From Paenibacillus melissococcoides (GTDB lineage: Bacteria; Bacillota; Bacilli; Paenibacillales; Paenibacillaceae): a stretch of 64,000 bases of DNA. Shown here one piece after another: positions 1 to 9,607 of this stretch; within the stretch, counting starts at the first letter, position 1, and each line of letters opens with the position of its first letter. The DNA lies in NCBI GenBank assembly GCA_944800085.1, contig CALYLO010000014.1, forward strand, positions 117,445 to 181,444, read 5' to 3'. The notes below the pieces were generated by a model. That model ran no database searches and was not told the DNA's origin. It saw only the letters and a list, made by a program, of their open reading frames with translations. A program made the position numbers and the translations under genes.

Positions 1-2
1 AG

Positions 3-962
3 ATTTCCACGCTCGGGCATATGATGCAGACTAATATGGAGGGCGTAAGACGAATCCAACAGCTTCTGGAGGAAAAGGAGCAGTCCGAAGCAGGGGTGGT
101 TGCGGTGCCCGCGCCCGAACGGTTCGATATCGAGTTCCGGCAAGTTCGCTTCGGCTATGAAGAACGCGAGGTGCTGAGAGGCATTGACTTGGTGGCCGAG
201 CACGGGAAGGTGACGGCGCTCGTCGGGCCTTCCGGCGCGGGCAAGTCAACCGCCGCACAGCTCATCGCCCGCTTCTACGAGGTGACGGACGGCTCGATTC
301 AGATCGGGGGCGCCGATATTCGCTCCATCCCGCAGGCGCAGCTGATGGACATGATCTCCTTCGTGTTCCAGGACGTCCCGGTGGTGAGCGATACGGTGGC
401 CGCCAATCTGCGGATGGGCAGAGCCGATGCGGATAAGCGCGATCTGATTCGCGCCGCGGAAGCCGCGCAGGCGCATGAATTTATCGCGGCGCTCCCGGAC
501 GGATACGACACGGTGATCGGAGAAGGCGGCGTTCATTTGAGCCGCGGTGAGCGGCAGCGCATTGCGATTGGGCGCGCGATATTGAAGGATGCGCCCGTGC
601 TCATTCTGGATGAAGCCTTCGCCTTCGCCGATGCGGAAAATGAAGCGAAAATCCAGGAAGCGCTAAGCCGGCTGCTGCAGGATCGAACGGTGATCGTCAT
701 CGCCCATCGGCTATCTTCGATTACGGACGCGGATTGCATCGTTGTGTTGGAGGACGGCGCCGTCGCCGGGCAGGGGACGCATGCCGAGCTGCTTCGGGAC
801 TGCCCGTTATACGCCGGATTGTGGAAGGCGCACCGGGAAGCGGAGGCGTGGTCATTGGAGGGGGGGACAGGAGGGAGCTTATGTTTGACACGGTACGCAG
901 GATTACAGGGCGATCCGGGGCATTGTTCACGCGGGCTACCCTCTATACCATTATCGAAATGA
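3..962 (+). CDS. ABC exporter half-transporter, ATPase part (5' end outside window)
   Basis: The visible part is the C-terminal nucleotide-binding domain of a membrane-fused ABC exporter; the reading frame is already open at base 3 and the transmembrane domain lies upstream. Seen: Walker A GPSGAGKST, Q-loop FVFQD, signature LSRGERQR (variant of LSGGQ), Walker B VLILDEA and the switch histidine in VIAHR. It is followed with overlap by a second half-transporter, the usual tandem layout of heterodimeric exporters of the siderophore/YbtPQ-like type; the substrate is unknown. The last ~30 codons look unnatural. A G-run at about 859-866 suggests a one-base shift: in the next frame the protein would end at 888, overlapping the following ATG at 881 as expected for a coupled pair. 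Confidence 0.8.
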   Translation: MSTLGHMMQTNMEGVRRIQQLLEEKEQSEAGVVAVPAPERFDIEFRQVRFGYEEREVLRGIDLVAEHGKVTALVGPSGAGKSTAAQLIARFYEVTDGSIQIGGADIRSIPQAQLMDMISFVFQDVPVVSDTVAANLRMGRADADKRDLIRAAEAAQAHEFIAALPDGYDTVIGEGGVHLSRGERQRIAIGRAILKDAPVLILDEAFAFADAENEAKIQEALSRLLQDRTVIVIAHRLSSITDADCIVVLEDGAVAGQGTHAELLRDCPLYAGLWKAHREAEAWSLEGGTGGSLCLTRYAGLQGDPGHCSRGLPSIPLSK

Positions 963-2334
963 TCGCGAACGCCGCTCCGATGGGGCTGCTGTTCTTCATC
1001 CTGGCCTCGCTGTTCCAAGCCGCGCCGACCGTGGAGCAGATCGTCTGGTGGGCAGCGATTCTGCTCGTGCTGTTCGCGATCCAGGCGGTATTCGGCAGCC
1101 TGGGACAGATCGAGGCGCAGAGCAGGGGAGCCTCGACCATGAAAGAGGTGCGGCTGCGTCTTGGCGAGCATTTGCGCAAGCTGCCGATGGGCTTTTTTGC
1201 CCGCAACGATCAGGAGGATATCAGTCATACGCTCCTGGCGAACGTCGATGAAGCGGAAATGATGTTGACGCATTTGTTCAATCAGTTCATCGGGGCGGTA
1301 ACGCTGCCGATCGTAAGCGCCTTGTTCCTGCTGGCCGTCGATTGGCGGTTGGCGCTGGCCGTGCTCGTATCCGTGCCGCTGGCAATGCCGCTCCTGTCCT
1401 GGTCCCAGCGCGTGATGGCGAAGCGCAGCAAGCAGCGGCAAGGAGCGGCGCCGCGGTCAATTCGCGCCTGCTCGAATATGTGCAGACGATTCGCCTGCTG
1501 AAGGCGCATAACCAGACAGGCCAGCGGTTCGCGCGCTTGGACCGGGCGATGGCCCGTCTGCGGGACGAGAGCATCCGCGTCGAAGCGATGACGTCGCCGG
1601 TCGTGATGCTGTTCTCCATCGTGCTGGAATTGGGCTTCATCCTGCTGCTGCTTGTCGGCTGCTACTTGCTTGAAGGCGGGCGCATCGATGCGCCGATGCT
1701 GCTCATTTTCCTCGTCATCAGCATGAAGTTCTATCAGCCGCTGCGCGCGGGCGCGTCATTGACGCAGATGCGGTATATGGACTCCGCAGGCGAGCGCATT
1801 CAGTCCATTTTCGCCGAGAAGCCGCTGCCCGAGCCGGAACAGCCGCAGCGCCCGGAGTCTTACGATATCCAGTTCGATCATGTGAGGTTCGGTCACGGGG
1901 AGAACGAGGTGCTGAGAGGCATTGATTTGACGATTCCGGAATGCAGCCTCGTCGCGCTGGCCGGTCCTTCCGGCGCGGGCGGGGCCATGCTGTCGGGCGG
2001 CGAGAAACAGCGGATCGCGATCGCCCGGGCGATGCTGAAGGATGCGCCCATCATTATTCTCGACGAAGCGACGGCCTCGCTCGATCCGGAGAACGAGATG
2101 CATCTGCAGCGTGCCATCGGCAAGCTGACGCAGCGCAAGACGGTGCTCGTCATCGCCCATCGCCTGAAGACGATACGCGGGGCCGATTCGATCATCGTCG
2201 TGGATCAGGGGCGGATCGCCGAGACGGGCACGCATGACGAGCTGCTGGCGCAGGGCGGGCTGTATCAGCGGTTGTGGCAGGAGCAGCAGAAAATCGGGGG
2301 CTGGAAGATCGGCGGACGCCATCGGCCAGCCTGA
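881..2334 (+). pseudogene. second ABC exporter half-transporter, frameshifted and internally deleted
   Basis: The ATG at 881 opens a typical exporter membrane domain with several hydrophobic segments. Near 1436-1455 the frame is lost, and the homologous sequence (…[18 protein letters not shown]…) continues in another frame to 2334. In the ATPase domain the Walker A motif stops at GPSGAG (about 1966-1983) and is followed at once by the signature LSGGEKQR. The Lys-Ser-Thr of Walker A, the Q-loop and the helical domain are absent, roughly 100 codons compared with the preceding gene. Walker B (IIILDEA) and VIAHR remain. Two independent lesions make it non-functional, which probably leaves the upstream half-transporter without its partner. 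Confidence 0.85.
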
Positions 2335-2457
2335 ACCGAAGCGACGGGGAGGCCTGCCGCGGGGGGAGAACCGAATTCTTCTTACCGGGCAGGCCCTTTG
2401 TTCGTCGTCGATACTATACCGCAGCAATGGGACAACCCGCTTGCCCGGCATGGTCTG

Positions 2458-3168
2458 CTACCGCGTTCCGTTGCGGATGGAATCCACCTGTCTGTTCACC
2501 CGTTTGCGCAGCAGATTCAGCAGCATCTTTTTGAGGGGACTCTTCGTATTGTTGTAAGCGGAAAAGAACTCATCCGGATGGTCGTAATACCCCAAATCTT
2601 CCGTAATGGAAAAGCTCTGAATATATGTGCTGTCCCCGCGCCAGCAGAGGTTGATCCGCTCCCGGTTCTTGACGGCTACCCCGTATCCGATAAACCCTCC
2701 ATCCGAACTGCACAGCCTATCCTTGACCCGGCTCAAATACGGATCGTCGATAATAACTCCCTCAAGAGCCAGCCACTTTTTATCGTAATACACCTCGGTC
2801 CAGGCATGAACGATCTTTTGCGGCGCAAAAAAGTAAACCAATCCGGTTAACGCCCCTTTTTGCATGCGCTTATCGATGTAAAATCCGTGAATGCGGCAGG
2901 GAATGCCGACTTTGCGCAGGAGGGCCATGAGAAGAATGCTTTTTGTATTGCATTGCCCGCAGCCGTCCCGCAGCACTTCGGAAGCGGGAATATCGTCGCT
3001 CCGATTGTAGCCGAAAGGAATCTCGTTTCGAACAAAATCATAGATTGCCCGAATTTTGTCGTAGTCGGCGAGTTGGTCCCATTGGCGTTCTTCCACCAGC
3101 TTGCGAATAGATGGATGGTTGTAATCAACGAGGCTCGTCGCAGCTTTCCGATAAATAAACGCATTCAC
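2458..3168 (-). CDS. transglutaminase-like protein, N-terminally truncated
   Basis: A cysteine-protease-fold transglutaminase-like domain: the nucleophile region GCGQCNTKSILLMALL, the histidine in VHAWTEVYY and the acidic residue in ALEGVIIDDPYL form the expected Cys-His-Asp order. The open frame starts with GTG at 3168, but there is no Shine-Dalgarno site there and the first ~10 codons (MNAFIYRKA) overlap, out of frame, the HTH region of an AraC gene. The natural sequence seems to begin around AATSLVDYNHPSI. A deletion has therefore removed the native 5' end and promoter. Whether it is still translated is doubtful. The bacterial substrate of this family is usually unknown. Confidence 0.75.
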   Translation of the reverse strand: MNAFIYRKAATSLVDYNHPSIRKLVEERQWDQLADYDKIRAIYDFVRNEIPFGYNRSDDIPASEVLRDGCGQCNTKSILLMALLRKVGIPCRIHGFYIDKRMQKGALTGLVYFFAPQKIVHAWTEVYYDKKWLALEGVIIDDPYLSRVKDRLCSSDGGFIGYGVAVKNRERINLCWRGDSTYIQSFSITEDLGYYDHPDEFFSAYNNTKSPLKKMLLNLLRKRVNRQVDSIRNGTR

Positions 3169-3690
3169 TGAGCCGCTTGACGGTCAAGCGATGCAAGGGG
3201 GACTGCTCGATGCAGCTTAGCACGTTCACAATCCGATCATCCAGCGCATGATCAATTCCGGAAGCTTGCAGCCCCAGCGCTTCCCTGGTTCGGCCGAACG
3301 CCTTCATATACGCTTCGGGACAAGCAGATGCAAGCAAGGAGTCGGCGGCGACAGACCGCAATTGATTGACCGTGTGCGGATCGAGAACATAAGCATTGTT
3401 CCTGTGTATAAAGGCCCGCTTCAGCATCTCGCCGAAAAGCGATTCCGGATTGACCAGCAAATACCATTGCCATTCTTCGCCCCATACAGCTTATGTCTTG
3501 TATTCGAGGGAAGAATTACCCCGGAGGCGCGCAAGGGTTGATTGGCGATCGTGATATCGAAATCATGTTCAAGCCCAACGGTTACTTGAATATAGTGATG
3601 GATATGATCCCTGGCATCGATCTTTTTGGTCAGAAAAGAAATATGATCCTCGCACGAGAAGAGGATTAAGTCGTATGGCGTTCGTATCAT
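3125..3690 (-). pseudogene. AraC-family regulator remnant (cupin-like domain plus truncated HTH)
   Basis: The start is probably the ATG at 3690, preceded by GGGAGG 12 nt upstream. The N-terminal part (IRTPYDLILFSCEDHISFL…) resembles the cupin-like ligand domain of AraC regulators. Near 3465-3475 the frame shifts; the protein continues as YLLVNPESLFGEML… into the start of an AraC HTH domain (DDRIVNVLSCIEQSPLHRLTVKRLSECVYLSES). It then ends within the first helix-turn-helix, joined to transglutaminase sequence. The second HTH is missing, so DNA binding should be lost. Assignment to AraC rests on the HTH segment and on the domain order. Confidence 0.7.
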
Positions 3691-3892
3691 GGCAATGTCA
3701 TGCCTCCCGCTCAATATCATTGGCCCGCTGACCGTTGACTCTCTCATCGCATGCCACGCCATCCCGAATTGGCAAGCGGAACGGAAGACGGAGACACGCA
3801 GCCATTGGCGCGTGATGAAGGGCTGTCCAGCCCGGAATGGGGCGATTCCATCACAAAACATAGTTAATAGATAGGAATTATGCGAAAAAATA

Positions 3893-3921
3893 TTGTATCC
3901 CCCAAAGAACCGTGATATCAT
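3893..3921 (+). promoter_or_regulatory. sigma-A-type promoter of the tcy operon
   Basis: TTGTAT (3893-3898) and TATCAT (3916-3921) separated by 17 bp, 66 bp before the ATG of the binding-protein gene. No riboswitch or T-box structure was recognised between them. Confidence 0.55.
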
Positions 3922-4256
3922 CGGAACAATCATCGGATTCATAAGATTGCATCGAATGATATTTCACGTTCAGGGGGTTGTGCGCAATGAAGAAAAGAAC
4001 GGTAACATTTCTGTTGCTTGCCCTTGCGGCCATGATGCTGGCGGCTTGCGGCAGCCAGAGCGAGGGCGCGAAGCCGGAGTCCGGACAAGGGACGGCCGCA
4101 TCGGCCGAAGCGGGCGGCTTGTTGGAAGAGATCAAGGCGAGCGGGAAGCTGCGCATCGGCACCGAGGGGACGTACCCGCCATTCACGTTCCATGATGACA
4201 GCGGCAAGCTGACCGGGTTCGACGTCGAGATCGCAGAAGAGGTCGCGAAGCGGCTA

Positions 4257-5088
4257 GGGCGTGTACGCAAACTATCGAAATAGCCAAATATCTGGTAAAC
4301 TTATCCTATGAGAAGACGATATGAGATACGAGATGACCAATGGGAACGACTCAAAGACCTCTTGCCACCGGAACGGAAACCACAGGGTGGACGTCCGGCA
4401 ATCGATAACCGAAAAATGTTCAATGCCATGCTTTGGGTGATTCGTTCTGGTGCGCCTTGGCGAGACTTGCCAGAGCATTATGGCTCCTGGAGCAGTGTCT
4501 ACAGTCGTTTCCGCCGCTGGGAGAAAGCAGGCATCTTTGATCGAATGCTAGACGTTCTGGCTGCCAATCCCGATGACGAAAGTGTTATGCTCGATGCTTC
4601 CATCGTTCGTGTTCACCAACACGGCGCGGGGGCAAAAGGGGGCAGCAATTCCAAGCCATCGGACGATCACGCGGAGGATTAACCAGCAAGATTCATGCCG
4701 TTGTAGACGGCCTTGGCAATCCGCTACGCTTCGAAGTAACCGCAGGCAACATCAATGATTGTGTAACGGGTTATGAGATCCTGCAAACCCAAGACATACA
4801 AGGTAAACATGTTTTGGCGGATCGCGGATACGATACCGATAAAATCATTGCGCTTTTGGAAGAGAAACTGGCCCATTCCGTCATTCCCAGTAAGAAGAAT
4901 CGCACGATCCAACGTACAACCGACTGGTGGTTGTATAAAGAGCGTCATCTGGTCGAATGCCTGTTCAACAAACTCAAACATAATCGTCGGCTGGCAACTC
5001 GGTACGATAAATTGGCCTGTACTTTTGTTGCCTTCTTAAAGCTGGCCTCTTCCATGATCTGGTTGGCTTAAGGTTTGCATACACGCCC
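4257..5088 (+). mobile_element. IS5-family element, IS427-like, 832 bp, TA target duplication
   Basis: Left end GGGCGTGTACGCAAACT and right end AAGGTTTGCATACACGCCC are imperfect inverted repeats. The element is flanked by TA at 4255-4256 and 5089-5090; its excision with one TA restores the tcyA reading frame exactly. It carries two overlapping reading frames typical of the IS427 group. The ends and the transposase appear intact, so it may be active and recently inserted. Confidence 0.9.
4308..5071 (+). CDS. IS427-type transposase OrfAB, expressed by -1 frameshifting
   Basis: OrfA (4308-4682) starts MRRRYEIRDDQWERLKDLLP, the DUF4096-like N-terminal domain, and contains the first catalytic aspartate in VMLDASIV. 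OrfB lies in the -1 frame, with the conserved QAIGRSRGGLTSKIHAVVD followed by VLADRGYD (second D) and LVECLFNKLKHNRR (catalytic E region), ending at 5071. A slippery heptamer A AAA GGG at 4634-4640 is correctly phased for a -1 shift and would give a fusion of about 254 residues. Without frameshifting OrfA ends at 4682. Confidence 0.85.
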
Positions 5089-5665
5089 TAGGGGTGACGC
5101 CGGAATTCACCGAAGCGAAGTGGGACGGAATGTTCGCCGGGCTGGACGCGAAGCGGTTCGACATCGTCGTGAACCAGGTGGCCATCAACGAGGATCGCAA
5201 GCAGAAGTATGACTTTTCCGATCCGTACAGCGTGTCGAAGGCCGTGCTGATCGTGCATGAAGATAATCAGAATGTGAAGGCTTTTGCGGATATTCAAGGC
5301 AAAAAAGCCGGACAAACGCTCACTTCCAACCTGACCGGGCTGGCGAGAGAGAACGGCGCTGACATCGTGCAGACAGACAGCTTCAACCAGGCGATCGAAT
5401 TGCTTGTATCGAAGCGCATTGATGTCACGGTGAACGACGGCCTCTCCTTCCTCGATTTCAAAAAGCACCGTCCCGACGCCAAGGTGAAGGTCGTGGCGGA
5501 GCATGCGAACGCGTCCCGCAGCGGCATTCTGCTGCGCAAAGGGAATCCGGATCTGGTCGATGCGGTGAATAAGGCCTTGGCGGACATGAAGGCCGACGGC
5601 ACGTATTTGAACATTTCTCAAAAATATTTTAATGCCGATATTTCGAAATAACCGGGTGGTTGCTT

Positions 5666-6331
5666 ATGGATAAAAACATACAGATCTTTATCGATTCGCT
5701 ATGGCCCTTGCTTAAATCGGGGTTGTTGTTCGCGATTCCGCTTACGCTGATCTCGTTCGCGCTGGGTCTGGCGCTCGCTTTATTGACGGCCTTGGCCCGC
5801 TTGTCGAATATTCGGCCGCTCGTGTGGGCCGCCCGCTTCTATGTCTGGATTATTCGGGGGACGCCCCTGCTCGTGCAATTATTTATTATTTTCTACGGTC
5901 TGCCCAGCGTCGGCATTACAATCGGAGCTTTCCCGGCCGCGGTGATCGGGTTCTCGCTGAGCGTTGGGGCCTACAACTCGGAAGTGCTGCGGGCCGCCAT
6001 TCAGTCGATCCCGCAGGGACAGTGGGAAGCGGCGGAATCGCTCAGCATGACGCGCAGGCAGATTTTGCGCCGGATTATACTGCCGCAAGCGGCCAGGGTG
6101 TCGGTGCCGCCGCTGTCGAACTCGTTCATCAGCCTGGTGAAGGATACCTCGCTGGCCGCGACCATTACGGTGACGGAGATGTTCCAGCGCGCGCAGCAGA
6201 TTGCGGCGGCCACCTACGAGCATATGCTCATCTATTGCGAAGTGGCGCTCCTTTATTTATTGTTCAGCACGATTTTGTCCGCCCTGCAGGCGAAGACGGA
6301 GAAATATATTGAACGCTACGCCGTTCGATAG
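5666..6331 (+). CDS. tcyB: amino-acid ABC transporter permease (TcyB-like)
   Basis: A 221-residue inner-membrane permease with several hydrophobic helices and the EAA loop EAAESLSMTRRQILRRIILPQA that contacts the ATPase. The start is the ATG at 5666 after GGGTGG; an upstream TTG two codons earlier is less likely. The sequence pattern (GTPLLVQLFIIFYGLP, NSFISLVKDTSLAATITVTE) fits the His/Glu/cystine permease family and resembles TcyB. It lies 14 bp after the interrupted binding-protein gene and 9 bp before the ATPase gene. It is intact itself, but transcription may be polar because of the upstream IS. Confidence 0.85.
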   Translation: MDKNIQIFIDSLWPLLKSGLLFAIPLTLISFALGLALALLTALARLSNIRPLVWAARFYVWIIRGTPLLVQLFIIFYGLPSVGITIGAFPAAVIGFSLSVGAYNSEVLRAAIQSIPQGQWEAAESLSMTRRQILRRIILPQAARVSVPPLSNSFISLVKDTSLAATITVTEMFQRAQQIAAATYEHMLIYCEVALLYLLFSTILSALQAKTEKYIERYAVR

Positions 6332-6340
6332 GAGCAGGTC

Positions 6341-7120
6341 ATGATAGATATAAGAGATGTGCGCAAACATATCGGAGATGCGGCGATCTTGAAAGGGATC
6401 AGTCTGCATGTGAACAAAGGAGAGACGGTCGTTATCATCGGCCCTTCGGGCTCCGGCAAGTCGACGCTGCTTCGCTGCTTGAATCTGCTGGAGCAGCCGA
6501 CGAGCGGTTCGGTTGGCATCGGCGGCGCCGAGCTCCATTTCCGGGAGGGGACAAGGGTTGAAGCGGGAGCGGTAAGCAAGCTGCGCCTGCATACCGGGAT
6601 GGTGTTCCAGGCGCATCATTTGTTCCCGCATATGACCGCGCTGCGCAATGTGATGGAAGGTCCGGTGACGGTACGGGGGCGGGCGAAGGCGGAAGCGCAG
6701 GCCAACGCGCTCAAGCTGCTGGAGAAGGTCGGATTGGCCGACAAGGCGGAGGCGTACCCGTACCAGTTGTCGGGCGGGCAGCAGCAGCGTGTCGGCATCG
6801 CGAGAGCATTGGCGTTAGAACCGGATGTGATGCTGTTCGATGAGCCCACGTCGGCGCTTGATCCCGAGATCGCGGGCGAAGTGTTGAACGTGATGGCCGA
6901 GCTGAAGCGGGAAGGGATGACGATGGTCATCGTCACCCATGAGATGCAGTTCGCGCGATCCATGGCCGACCGGGTTCTTTTCCTGGATTAAGGAGTTGTC
7001 ATCGAGGAGGGCCCGCCGGATCAACTGTTCGACCGGCCAACCCAGGAGCGGACGCGGCAATTTCTCCGTCGGCTCCATTGGATGAAGGATGTCCCGTCCG
7101 CCGCTTCCCGGGCGATATGA
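6341..7120 (+). pseudogene. tcyC: amino-acid ABC transporter ATPase (TcyC-like) with premature TAA
   Basis: ATPase with Walker [11 protein letters not shown]-loop MVFQAHHLF, signature LSGGQQQRV, Walker [13 protein letters not shown] and switch histidine VTHEM. Translation stops at TAA 6989-6991 after RVLFLD. In the same frame the normal C-terminus continues (GVVIEEGPPDQLFDRP…TRQFLRRLHW) to TGA at 7118-7120. This is a point nonsense mutation removing about 40 residues. All catalytic motifs are upstream of the stop, so partial function cannot be excluded, but the loss of the C-terminal subdomain probably destabilises the protein. Confidence 0.85.
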
Positions 7121-7131
7121 AGGGCGAGCCG

Positions 7132-7453
7132 CTACGACTCCAAATAGTCCAATATATCCTCTCGCGTCAACTCGCGGCGCATCCAGCGCAGGCGCTCGTT
7201 CACTTCCTGCCCTGCGCCGGCCTGCGCCGCCTGCAGCGTATTGTTTACTTTATCCAGCGGAACGGCCGGATAATGTTATACAGCATAACGAATCGCTATA
7301 GCATTTTAAGACAAGCTGGCCGTGCTTCGCGGTCTGGACGATGGCAATATACCGGTATTCGTCCTCGTAGATATTGTCGATGGGGTTATAGGACAGGATT
7401 GAATCCTTGACATAGGATGGCAAAATATGTTCAAGATGCCGCGTTGTCATCAT
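7132..7453 (-). pseudogene. unidentified gene remnant, frameshifted
   Basis: Read from 7453 the protein begins MMTTRHLEHILPSYVKDSIL and holds a strand-rich segment YRYIAIVQTAKHGQLVLKCY that recalls the start of an APH-type kinase fold. The frame is lost near 7283-7290. A plausible C-terminus (PAVPLDKVNNTLQAAQAG…LTREDILDYLES) follows in another frame and stops at 7132. At ~105 residues in total it is far too short for a kinase, so a large internal part is probably deleted. The family is not securely recognised. Confidence 0.4.
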
Positions 7454-7710
7454 GAGGGGCGTTCACGCTCCGTTGCCGTTATTTTTTCAAGTATGCTGCA
7501 CTTTGCAGACGGGTGGCCCGTCATCTTCCTGATCGTATGCCGCCGTCTCCCGGAAGGCAAGCGCAAAATGAGCCCGGAAGTCCGTCCCGTTTCATGCCTG
7601 CGGATCGGTATGTTTTGGCCCCGTTCTGTAAAATACGAGCTTTATCTCATAAAAACTGCAAGAGCACGAATTTTTTTCTATTATTTTACTACCCGCTGTC
7701 AAGGGGTTAG

Positions 7711-7719
7711 TGGTACAAT
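7711..7719 (+). promoter_or_regulatory. extended -10 promoter element before peptide importer operon
   Basis: TGG TACAAT at 7711-7719 is a TGn-extended -10 hexamer 54 bp before the GTG start of the binding-protein gene; no good -35 box is visible at 17 bp. The 7454-7710 stretch upstream holds no credible gene; it is AT-rich near its end. Confidence 0.4.
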
Positions 7720-7772
7720 GTGAGGAAAATATATCCTTCACATAAAATTCGAATTTGAGAGAGGGGAATTAC

Positions 7773-9497
7773 GTGGTAAAAAAGAAGTGGTTTTCATTCA
7801 TGCTGCTTGTGGTGCTTATGGGAACGCTGGTCTCAGCGTGCAGTGGTTCACCTTCATCGACGAATCCGCCCAAGGAAGAACCAAAACCGTCCGACACAGC
7901 CAAGACGGAACCGGCAAATGAAAATACGGCGCAAACGCCAAAGGATGGCGGAACGCTCACGCTAAGCACCTTCTCGGACATCGTGACGGCCAACCCGTTA
8001 TTTGCGAGCGACACTGCTTCAGGAGATGCCGTCAACTTGATGTTTGCCAGACTGTACGATCTTGATCGGCAAGCCAACATTGTGGTAGAGCCCTGGTCCC
8101 TAGCCGCCGAGCTTCCCCAGATTAGCGAAGACTCGAAGACCTATACGATCAAGCTGAAGCCCGAAGCGAAATGGAGCGACAGCCAGCCGGTTACGGCGGA
8201 TGATCTGATCTACACGATTAATACGATGCGCAACCCGGATACCGGTTCCCCAGGCATCAGTCAATTCGAACATGTCGACACCATCACCAAAATCGATACC
8301 CACACCGTAGAAATCAAGCTCGGGCAAATCTATGCTCCCTTCCTTTACTCTCTAAAAATGGAACTCGTGCCCCAACATATTTTGAAGGATGTTCCCGTCA
8401 AGGAACTGAAGCAGCATATTTTTGGCTCCGACCCTGCCAAGACCGTAACGAACGGCCCATGGAAATGGACGGAATGGAAGCAGAAGCAGTATTTGAGCTT
8501 CGAAGCCGACCCGAATTATTGGGGGGCCAAGAAGCCGCATATCGCTAAAGTCATCTACAAAATTTATGCGGACCAAAATACCGAAGTGCAAGCGCTCATC
8601 AAAGGCGATATCGACTCCATCTCTGCGATTCCGGTCACGCAGCTCGTTGCGGTGCAGAAACGGGAAAATCTCCGCGTCATACTCGCCCCGGGGCCAATGT
8701 ATGAATACCTTGGCTTCAATTTCAACGGCATGAACTTCCCCAACAATGAGAGCTTCTTCACCGGCCAGAAGACGAGACAGGCGATCGCGCATGCGCTCAA
8801 CCGTCAAGGCATGGTTGACAACATCCTGAAGGGCACCGGCCAATTGATGAATTCGCCGTTCCTGCCAGGCTCCTGGGCAGACCCGGGAGAAGCAGCGGTC
8901 AAGTATGACTATGATCTGGAAAAAGCGAAGAAGCTGCTGGCGGAAGACGGATGGGTACCGGGCGCTGATGGCATTTTGCAAAAGAACGGGCAGCGCTTCT
9001 CCTTCGAGCTTCAATACAATACGGGGAACAGCCGCCGCGAGCAAGTCGCCGCCGTTATCCAACAGAACTTGAAGGACGTCGGGATTGAAGTGCAGCCAAG
9101 GGGAATCGACTTTTCCGCATGGCAAGAACAGAACGTGATTCCAGGGAAATATCAGGCCGTATTGGCGGCATGGTCCTTGACCGATCCGGACCCGAACTCG
9201 GAAAGCATTTTCTCATCGAAATTCTTCCCGCCGAATCAAAACGGGGGCTGGTACAAGAACGAGAAGCTGGATGAACTGTGGGTAAAGGGGTATTCCGTCG
9301 TCGATCAGAACGAACGGAAAAAAGTATACGAAGAGATCGGCAAAGAAATCACCACGGATCTTCCTTATGTATTCTTGTACCAGTACGGCACGCCGCAAGG
9401 CTTGGGCCCTAAGGTCAAATTTGCGGAAGAAGACAGACCGGAGCCTTTGCTTGCCTACGGTTATATGTTCCGCATCATCAACTGGTGGGTAGAGTAA
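7773..9497 (+). CDS. peptide ABC transporter substrate-binding lipoprotein
   Basis: Family 5 (OppA/DppA) extracellular solute-binding protein, about 574 residues. The GTG at 7773 follows GAGAGGGG and starts MVKKKWFSFMLLVVLMG; the lipobox is LVSAC. The mature part has the family pattern: GGTLTLSTFSDIVTANPLF, YTIKLKPEAKWSDSQPVTADDLIYTI, and the C-terminal QAVLAAWSLTDPDPNSESIFSSKF. It heads a five-gene importer operon (binding protein, two permeases, two ATPases). The substrate is presumably oligopeptides; the sequence does not decide between Opp-, App- or Dpp-type specificity. Confidence 0.9.
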   Translation: MVKKKWFSFMLLVVLMGTLVSACSGSPSSTNPPKEEPKPSDTAKTEPANENTAQTPKDGGTLTLSTFSDIVTANPLFASDTASGDAVNLMFARLYDLDRQANIVVEPWSLAAELPQISEDSKTYTIKLKPEAKWSDSQPVTADDLIYTINTMRNPDTGSPGISQFEHVDTITKIDTHTVEIKLGQIYAPFLYSLKMELVPQHILKDVPVKELKQHIFGSDPAKTVTNGPWKWTEWKQKQYLSFEADPNYWGAKKPHIAKVIYKIYADQNTEVQALIKGDIDSISAIPVTQLVAVQKRENLRVILAPGPMYEYLGFNFNGMNFPNNESFFTGQKTRQAIAHALNRQGMVDNILKGTGQLMNSPFLPGSWADPGEAAVKYDYDLEKAKKLLAEDGWVPGADGILQKNGQRFSFELQYNTGNSRREQVAAVIQQNLKDVGIEVQPRGIDFSAWQEQNVIPGKYQAVLAAWSLTDPDPNSESIFSSKFFPPNQNGGWYKNEKLDELWVKGYSVVDQNERKKVYEEIGKEITTDLPYVFLYQYGTPQGLGPKVKFAEEDRPEPLLAYGYMFRIINWWVE

Positions 9498-9607
9498 CGC
9501 AACCAACGCATCAGAACATGCTTCAAGAGGGGAGGGGGGCTTGCCCCTTCCCCTTTATGAGGTTGCTCGTTTTTCGGCACGCACTTTATGGTCTAGGAGG
9601 ATTATTG

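Larger units (their letters stand above)
3987..5651 (+). pseudogene. tcyA: amino-acid (cystine-type) ABC binding protein, split by an IS element
   Basis: ATG at 3987 after CAGGGGG; lipoprotein signal peptide with lipobox LAAC (…MMLAACGSQ). The family 3 solute-binding fold starts normally (SGKLRIGTEGTYPPFTF…) and is interrupted after AKRL at 4256. The coding sequence resumes at 5091 as GVTPEFTEAKW and runs intact to the stop at 5651. Removing the IS and one copy of the TA target duplication restores an uninterrupted ~277-residue protein, so insertion is the only visible lesion. Neighbouring permease and ATPase genes are most like the TcyABC L-cystine importer of Bacillus; another polar amino acid is possible. 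Confidence 0.85.

Noticed and set aside
3978-3986. TTG at 3978 as start of the binding-protein gene
   Set aside because: It overlaps the ribosome-binding region; ATG 3987 has better spacing and gives a normal signal peptide.
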